DNA from: MGBC131033 sp910585655
Lineage (GTDB): Bacteria; Bacillota; Clostridia; Lachnospirales; Lachnospiraceae
Direction of reading: 5' to 3'
Assembly: GCA_949502025.1 (NCBI GenBank)
Contig: CATBCG010000052.1
Coordinates: 1-45,069, forward strand
Length of the DNA: 45,069 nt
How positions within the stretch are numbered: the first letter of the stretch is position 1; the number at the start of each line of letters is the position of its first letter. A model generated the notes under the pieces. That model was not told where the DNA came from. It worked only from the letters and a program-made list of their open reading frames with translations, and ran no database searches. Of this stretch, positions 40,699-45,069 are shown piece after piece. Both the position numbers and the translations under genes were made by a program.

Positions 40699-42324
40699 AT
40701 GGCAAAGGAAATTAAGTATGGCGTAGAAGCCAGAAAAGCATTAGAGTCTGGTGTCAACCAGTTAGCAGATACGGTAAGTGTTACGTTAGGACCAAAGGGA
40801 CGGAACGTTGTACTGGATAAGTCTTTCGGCGCACCGCTTATCACCAACGACGGTGTTACCATCGCAAAGGAAATCGAGTTAGAGGACGCATTTGAAAATA
40901 TGGGCGCTCAGCTTGTAAAGGAAGTGGCTACTAAGACAAACGACGTAGCAGGTGATGGTACAACAACCGCTACCGTATTGGCTCAGGCAATGATCAACGA
41001 AGGAATGAAGAACCTAGCGGCAGGCGCAAACCCAATCATTTTAAGAAAGGGTATGAAGAAGGCTACAGATATCGCAGTAGAAGCGATTGCCAAGATGAGT
41101 TCTAAGGTAAACGGCAAGGAGCATATTGCCAGAGTAGCAGCCATTTCCGCAGGAGATGATACAGTAGGGCAGATGGTAGCAGATGCTATGGAAAAGGTAA
41201 CAGGCGACGGTGTCATTACCATTGAAGAATCCAAGACAATGAAAACCGAACTGGATTTGGTAGAAGGTATGCAGTTTGACCGCGGTTATGTATCCGCATA
41301 TATGGCTACAGATATGGATAAGATGGAAGCCAACCTGGAAAATCCATATATCCTGATTACCGACAAGAAGATTTCCAACATTCAGGATTTACTTCCGGTA
41401 TTAGAGCAGATTGTACAGTCCGGCGCAAGACTTTTGATTATTGCAGAGGACGTAGAGGGTGAGGCACTGACTACCCTGGTTATCAACAAGTTACGCGGAA
41501 CGTTCAATGTAGTAGCAGTGAAGGCTCCTGGCTATGGTGACAGAAGAAAGGCAATGTTACAGGATATCGCTGTTCTGACAGGCGGTACGGTTATCTCCGA
41601 TGAGGTTGGTCTGGAATTAAAAGATACTACAATGGCTGATTTAGGACGCGCGAAGTCCGTAAAGGTACAAAAGGAAAATACCATCATTGTAGACGGCGAA
41701 GGAGACAAAGAAGCGATCGCTTCCAGAGTAGCTCAGATTCGCGCTCAGATCGAGGAAACGACTTCTGAATTTGACCGTGAGAAGCTGCAGGAGCGTTTGG
41801 CAAAGCTGGCAGGCGGCGTAGCAGTAATCCGTGTAGGCGCTGCTACCGAAACGGAAATGAAGGAAAACAAGCTACGGATGGAAGACGCTCTGGCTGCTAC
41901 CAAGGCTGCCGTAGAAGAAGGCATTATCGCAGGCGGCGGTTCCGCTTATATCCATGCCAGCAAGGAAGTGGCAGAACTGGCTTCTACTCTGGAAGGAGAC
42001 GAGAAGACAGGCGCTAATATCATCCTGAAAGCTTTGGAATCTCCATTGTTTAAGATTGCAGCAAACGCCGGAATGGAAGGCGCTGTGATTATCAATAAAG
42101 TACGCGAAATGGAACCAGGCATGGGCTATGATGTATTGGCAGAGGCTTATGTAAATATGGTAGATACCGGAATCCTGGATCCGGTAAAGGTAACAAGAAG
42201 CGCCCTGCAAAATGCAACCAGTGTAGCTTCTACGTTACTGACCACCGAATCTGTGGTAGCTAATATCAAAGAAGAAACCCCGGCGATGCCAGCAGGCGCT
42301 GGAGCCGGAATGGGTATGATGTAA
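40699..42324 (+). CDS. groEL: Chaperonin GroEL
   Basis: 541 aa. Starts MAKEIKYGVEARKALE at 40699, with AGGAGG about 10 nt upstream. The ATP-binding signature GDGTTTATVLAQ (about 85-96), the apical domain, GGGSAYIHA near 412, and the Gly/Met-rich C-terminal tail (AGAGMGMM) are all present. It folds non-native proteins in a double ring with GroES. The frame is also open 5' through the repeat (ATG at 40537), but those 54 codons are repeat sequence and not part of GroEL. A strong terminator follows. Confidence 0.98.
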   Translation: MAKEIKYGVEARKALESGVNQLADTVSVTLGPKGRNVVLDKSFGAPLITNDGVTIAKEIELEDAFENMGAQLVKEVATKTNDVAGDGTTTATVLAQAMINEGMKNLAAGANPIILRKGMKKATDIAVEAIAKMSSKVNGKEHIARVAAISAGDDTVGQMVADAMEKVTGDGVITIEESKTMKTELDLVEGMQFDRGYVSAYMATDMDKMEANLENPYILITDKKISNIQDLLPVLEQIVQSGARLLIIAEDVEGEALTTLVINKLRGTFNVVAVKAPGYGDRRKAMLQDIAVLTGGTVISDEVGLELKDTTMADLGRAKSVKVQKENTIIVDGEGDKEAIASRVAQIRAQIEETTSEFDREKLQERLAKLAGGVAVIRVGAATETEMKENKLRMEDALAATKAAVEEGIIAGGGSAYIHASKEVAELASTLEGDEKTGANIILKALESPLFKIAANAGMEGAVIINKVREMEPGMGYDVLAEAYVNMVDTGILDPVKVTRSALQNATSVASTLLTTESVVANIKEETPAMPAGAGAGMGMM

Positions 42325-42345
42325 GATATTTTTATCAGAAATATA

Positions 42346-42390
42346 AAAAGGGAGGCAGATGGATACAAAGTCCATTTGCCTCCTTTTTTT
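42346..42390 (+). terminator. Terminator of groESL
   Basis: GGAGGCA-G-ATGGA pairs with TCCAT-T-TGCCTCC (long stem with a single mismatch) around the loop TACAAAG, followed by T7. The A-run on its left arm also allows use from the minus side. Confidence 0.9.
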
Positions 42391-42422
42391 GCATCAATCA
42401 CAATCAGAGGTTTAAATTTTAG

Positions 42423-43295
42423 TTAATTTATATTTCTATATTCTTCCAGAAGTTGTTTTTGGAAGGCAGCGTCAGTAGCTGCATGCTCTAAATCCTCATA
42501 ACGTTTCTGCTGTATCAACCAACTGTTTAACTGGTTAATCTGTTTTCGCTCCAACTCCATGCCGCGCTCTTTTCCGCGTTCCTCTGCTTCTAATATTAAC
42601 TGATTATAGTCTAAAACTGCCTTTTCTCTGGCTTCATATTCCAAGCGTTTCTGCTTATCCTGACTAATAATCTGCAGTTGCTGATAGGCACTTTGGATAT
42701 AGGTATTTTTCGTTGCTAGCATATCAAATTCCTCCTTCCGTTCCGCATTGATAAAGTTAGCCCATAAAAGTAGAGGATTTTCTTTTTTTAAATCTTCCGG
42801 AAGTTTTGAAAACTTAGAAAGTTTAGGAAGTTCTATGACATGGAACTCCATTTTGTCGGTATATAAGGTATGTCTGGTATCCTCCAGAAGATGGAAACAG
42901 GAATAAAACTCCTCCGTGTCCCAAAATAGTTTAAAATCCAGGATACTGATACTGACACATTTCTTAAAAACCGAGTAGTTTTGCCCAGGAACGATCTGAT
43001 CGGCATACATTTTGGAGAGATAAAACAGAGCGCGATCAGACCAGGCCAGAAGTTCTGCCAACTGAATTTCAATATCGATTTCTGTATTGTCATTCATCAG
43101 AATCCGGACATCCAAAATCCCCTGCTTGTCATCGGCATAAGTTTTACTGAGAAATGTATTTAAAATTGTGGTTTTCTGGATATCGGTGGGATCGAGCTTT
43201 AAGACAGCAGACAGAAAGCCAATCCGGGCGTTTTCGTTTCGCATGATTTCTTTAAAAGCAAAATCAATTTTAGGTTTCATTAGAAAGGTTGACAT
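42423..43295 (-). CDS. Rpn-family recombination-promoting nuclease (PD-(D/E)XK transposase-like)
   Basis: 290 aa from the ATG at 43295 (GAAGG upstream). It opens MSTFLMKPKIDFAFKEIM, the start of the PDDEXK_2 family. The catalytic part is ILDVRILMNDN...IDIEIQ (about residues 58-78), with Asp and E-x-Q in place of ExK, usual for Rpn proteins. The C-terminal third is helical and Glu/Lys/Gln-rich. Rpn nucleases promote RecA-independent recombination in E. coli; many genomes carry numerous copies. It stands alone, without terminal repeats nearby. Confidence 0.88.
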   Translation of the reverse strand: MSTFLMKPKIDFAFKEIMRNENARIGFLSAVLKLDPTDIQKTTILNTFLSKTYADDKQGILDVRILMNDNTEIDIEIQLAELLAWSDRALFYLSKMYADQIVPGQNYSVFKKCVSISILDFKLFWDTEEFYSCFHLLEDTRHTLYTDKMEFHVIELPKLSKFSKLPEDLKKENPLLLWANFINAERKEEFDMLATKNTYIQSAYQQLQIISQDKQKRLEYEAREKAVLDYNQLILEAEERGKERGMELERKQINQLNSWLIQQKRYEDLEHAATDAAFQKQLLEEYRNIN

Positions 43296-43344
43296 GCTTA
43301 CCTTCTTTGTTCTGTCTGGGGTGTTTTTGACTTTTGATAGGGAT

Positions 43345-43373
43345 AGTATAGCAGGAGCCAAGGGGGATTGCAA
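43345..43373 (-). promoter_or_regulatory. Promoter of the Rpn-type gene
   Basis: On the minus strand, TTGCAA (43373-43368), a 17-nt spacer and TATACT (43350-43345), 50 bp ahead of the start at 43295. Confidence 0.6.
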
Positions 43374-43427
43374 GCAAAAAGCAAAGTTTCGCTTATGCGT
43401 TTGTTTTGTTAAAGACTTTTGTCTGTA

Positions 43428-43456
43428 TTGACGCTGCCTGTAAGAACCAGTATACT
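43428..43456 (+). promoter_or_regulatory. Promoter of the SIMPL-domain gene
   Basis: TTGACG (43428-43433), a 17-nt spacer and TATACT (43451-43456), 52 bp ahead of the start at 43508. Confidence 0.75.
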
Positions 43457-43507
43457 AATAGAAAAGAATACGTTTGATATAAACAATATAAGAAAGGAAG
43501 AGGAAAA

Positions 43508-44173
43508 ATGGAACGTACGATTAAAGTAACAGGAAAAGGGAAGCTTTCGGTAAAGCCAGATACAACGAGACTGCTTTTGACGGTGGAGGGGACAGAACTA
43601 GAGTATGAGCAGGCATTGGAGCGTTCTGCCAAGCAGACAAAAAGCATTCGGTCGGGACTGGCAGGGCTGGGATTTGCAGAGGATGATTTAAAAACGGTTT
43701 CTTTCCAGGTAGATACCAAATATGAGGGCTATCAGGATGAGACAGGTAAATGGAAGCAGCAGTTTTTAGGATATCAGTTTTCTCATAGTATGAAGCTGGA
43801 ATTTCCTATGGATAACGAACGGCTTGGAAGTATTTTAGCTATGCTGGTACAAAGCCAGGCGGCACCGGAATTTCACATTCAGTATACCATAAAGGAAGCA
43901 GAAGAAGTGAAAAGGGAAGTGTTAAAAAGAGCCGTAGCAGATTCCAAAGAGAAAGCGGAGATAATGGCAGAAGCGGCAGGGGTAACATTAGGACAGCTTT
44001 TGAACATGGACTATTCCTGGAGAGAAAAGGAACTGACCGTTGTTTCCTCCGATCGGATGGCAAAACCGCGGATGTTAGCAGGAAATGCGCCGGCAACAGC
44101 ATATACCTTGGATATGGAACCGGAGGATATTGAGGCGACGGATGTCGTGACAGTGTTATGGGAAATAAAATAA
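43508..44173 (+). CDS. SIMPL-domain (DUF541) protein
   Basis: 221 aa. Opens RTIKVTGKGKLSVKPDTTRL, the usual start of the DUF541/SIMPL fold, and keeps the family pattern through DDLKTVSFQVDTKYE and the helical KREVLKRAVADSKEKAE segment, ending in a beta strand (VVTVLWEIK). Related proteins include BP26/OMP28; here there is no signal peptide, so a cytosolic form is likely. Function is unresolved. GAAAGGAAGAGG precedes the ATG. Confidence 0.9.
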   Translation: MERTIKVTGKGKLSVKPDTTRLLLTVEGTELEYEQALERSAKQTKSIRSGLAGLGFAEDDLKTVSFQVDTKYEGYQDETGKWKQQFLGYQFSHSMKLEFPMDNERLGSILAMLVQSQAAPEFHIQYTIKEAEEVKREVLKRAVADSKEKAEIMAEAAGVTLGQLLNMDYSWREKELTVVSSDRMAKPRMLAGNAPATAYTLDMEPEDIEATDVVTVLWEIK

Positions 44174-44252
44174 CGGAGAAGATTGAATAAAGAGAAAACA
44201 GAAGATAAAACAGGGAAGGGAGAAAAAAGAAGAGAAAAAGGAAAGGGAAAAA

Positions 44253-45069
44253 ATGAAAAAAAAAAACGGGATCGGGTCGTTACTGGCTGAAGCCGGAAGA
44301 GGATTTTAGTCGGAGCGGAGTCGTTCTTGCAGCAGAGCGGGATCGAAGCAAATTAAGCAGCCGTATTGTCAGTAACGGGCTTTGCCACGAATCTTTTTTC
44401 AGACGGCTGGAGCAGGGTCTGGTAGGCTGTGAAAAGGTATTGGCAAACGCTCTTTTAGAAAGAATGGGCGTATCACCTTCTCGAATGTTGTTTTATCTCA
44501 ATCTGTGGGAAGAAGAATATCTTTTGACAAGAGAGCATTGGATACGGGCAATTCATGAGAAAAATTGGATGGAAGCGGAATACTGTCAGAGGCAGTATCA
44601 GGAGCAGACACAGTGTTTCCATGATCTGCATCGGCAGTTTTCCCTGCTGATTGGTACGGCATACGGCTGGGAACGGTATAGGAACGAAGAACAGCCGGAG
44701 CTAAAGACACTTCAAAAAGTATGGTTAAAGACGCTGAACCAGGCGTGGGAAATTACAAAAAAGGGATATCTGCTGATAGAAGAAAAGAAGGAAAAACAGC
44801 CGGAACAGATGACCTTTCAGGAAGTATTTATCAAAAGTCTGTACCTGCGTATTCGAGAAGAAGTCGGTACAGATCCGGAAGTGTTTCATGGATATTTCCA
44901 AGTACTTCGCTATTTGGAACAACAGGTGGACGCAAGGGATCGGCTGCTTCTTTACCCACAGATGGTGATTCGGGTGCTGGCAGTATATTATAAAATTCCG
45001 TCTGTCAGGGCAGAACAGGAAGCAGAAACAAAGGAGCTTTTAGAAAACTGTCTGGAATTTTTAAAAAGG
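44253..45069 (+). CDS. HTH (XRE-like) regulator with helical repeats; start out of frame at an A11 tract, 3' end beyond window
   Basis: An open frame runs from 44257 to the window end (about 270 residues). It encodes an N-terminal HTH-like domain with SNGLCHESFFRRLEQG and ANALLERMGVSPSRM, then a helical, TPR-like region (LTREHWIRAIHEKNWMEAEY and later AVYYKIPSV). This matches a common Clostridia family of XRE-type regulators with a helical sensor part. The only well-placed start (ATG at 44253, GGAAAGGGA upstream) is followed by 11 A; that reads into a stop after 18 codons. With 10 A it would run MKKKTGSGRYWLKPEE straight into the domain. The ATGs at 44464 and 44485 are in frame but would cut the HTH. 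So this is a sequencing error, phase variation, slippage or a pseudogene. Confidence 0.65.

Overview
The window reads as chromosomal DNA of a Gram-positive, low-to-mid GC Clostridia, most likely a Lachnospiraceae-type gut bacterium. The grounds are strong AGGAGG ribosome binding sites, a CIRCE operator upstream of groES, the c-di-AMP genes cdaA/cdaR and darA, TagB/D/F/G/H-type glycerophosphate polymer genes, a GldA/GldF/GldG plus DUF4340 ABC cluster, and the gene neighbourhoods. This assignment is inference from gene content; no 16S gene is present.

Layout. 1-130: 5' end of a group IIC intron (minus strand), sitting directly behind the terminator of a secreted Big_2-type protein (214-927). 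1124-5416: two membrane proteins, cdaA, cdaR (c-di-AMP synthesis) and an HPr-like protein. 5495-7180: leuA. 7233-17259: a plus-strand cluster for making and exporting a glycerophosphate-containing surface polymer (two GT2+TagF fusion enzymes flanking a TagG-like permease, then TagH, TagD, a HAD phosphatase and two TagB/F-like transferases). It faces a minus-strand undecaprenyl-phosphate sugar-1-phosphate transferase (17265-18674). 18863-26971: HtrA protease, a compact RNA-like unit with its own promoter and terminator (about 20117-20258), an SGNH hydrolase, an Asn/Ser/Gln repeat miniprotein, a rhodanese, an rRNA-methyltransferase-like protein, an alpha/beta hydrolase (minus), and a cell-wall amidase-rdgB-phosphodiesterase operon. 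27049-27909: a six-tRNA operon (Pro, Gly, Arg, His, Gln, Leu) with a consensus promoter and a terminator.

27911-31003 is the accessory part: a palindrome-rich MITE-like element followed by a type II restriction-modification locus (C5 methyltransferase, convergent endonuclease, XRE controller). Both enzyme genes are broken. The methyltransferase has lost the segment before motif IX and changed frame. The endonuclease has a one-base frameshift between the catalytic Asp and the ExK of its PD-(D/E)XK site. The controller gene looks intact.

31181-36754: a small conserved protein, the c-di-AMP receptor DarA, and a four-gene ABC system (ATPase, permease, GldG-like, DUF4340). 36891-39730: a SpoIID/LytB-domain protein and a convergent YihY/BrkB membrane protein whose terminator lies inside the spoIID-like coding sequence. 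40028-42324: groES-groEL under CIRCE control, with an unusual tandem repeat of about 130 bp between the two genes. 42423-45069: an Rpn-type PD-(D/E)XK nuclease, a SIMPL-domain protein, and the start of an HTH regulator gene whose reading frame is off by one at an 11-A tract straight after the start codon.

The most original signals are the doubly frameshifted R-M locus, the C-rich RNA candidate, the groES-groEL tandem repeat, the A11 tract in the regulator, and the terminator nested in a coding region.
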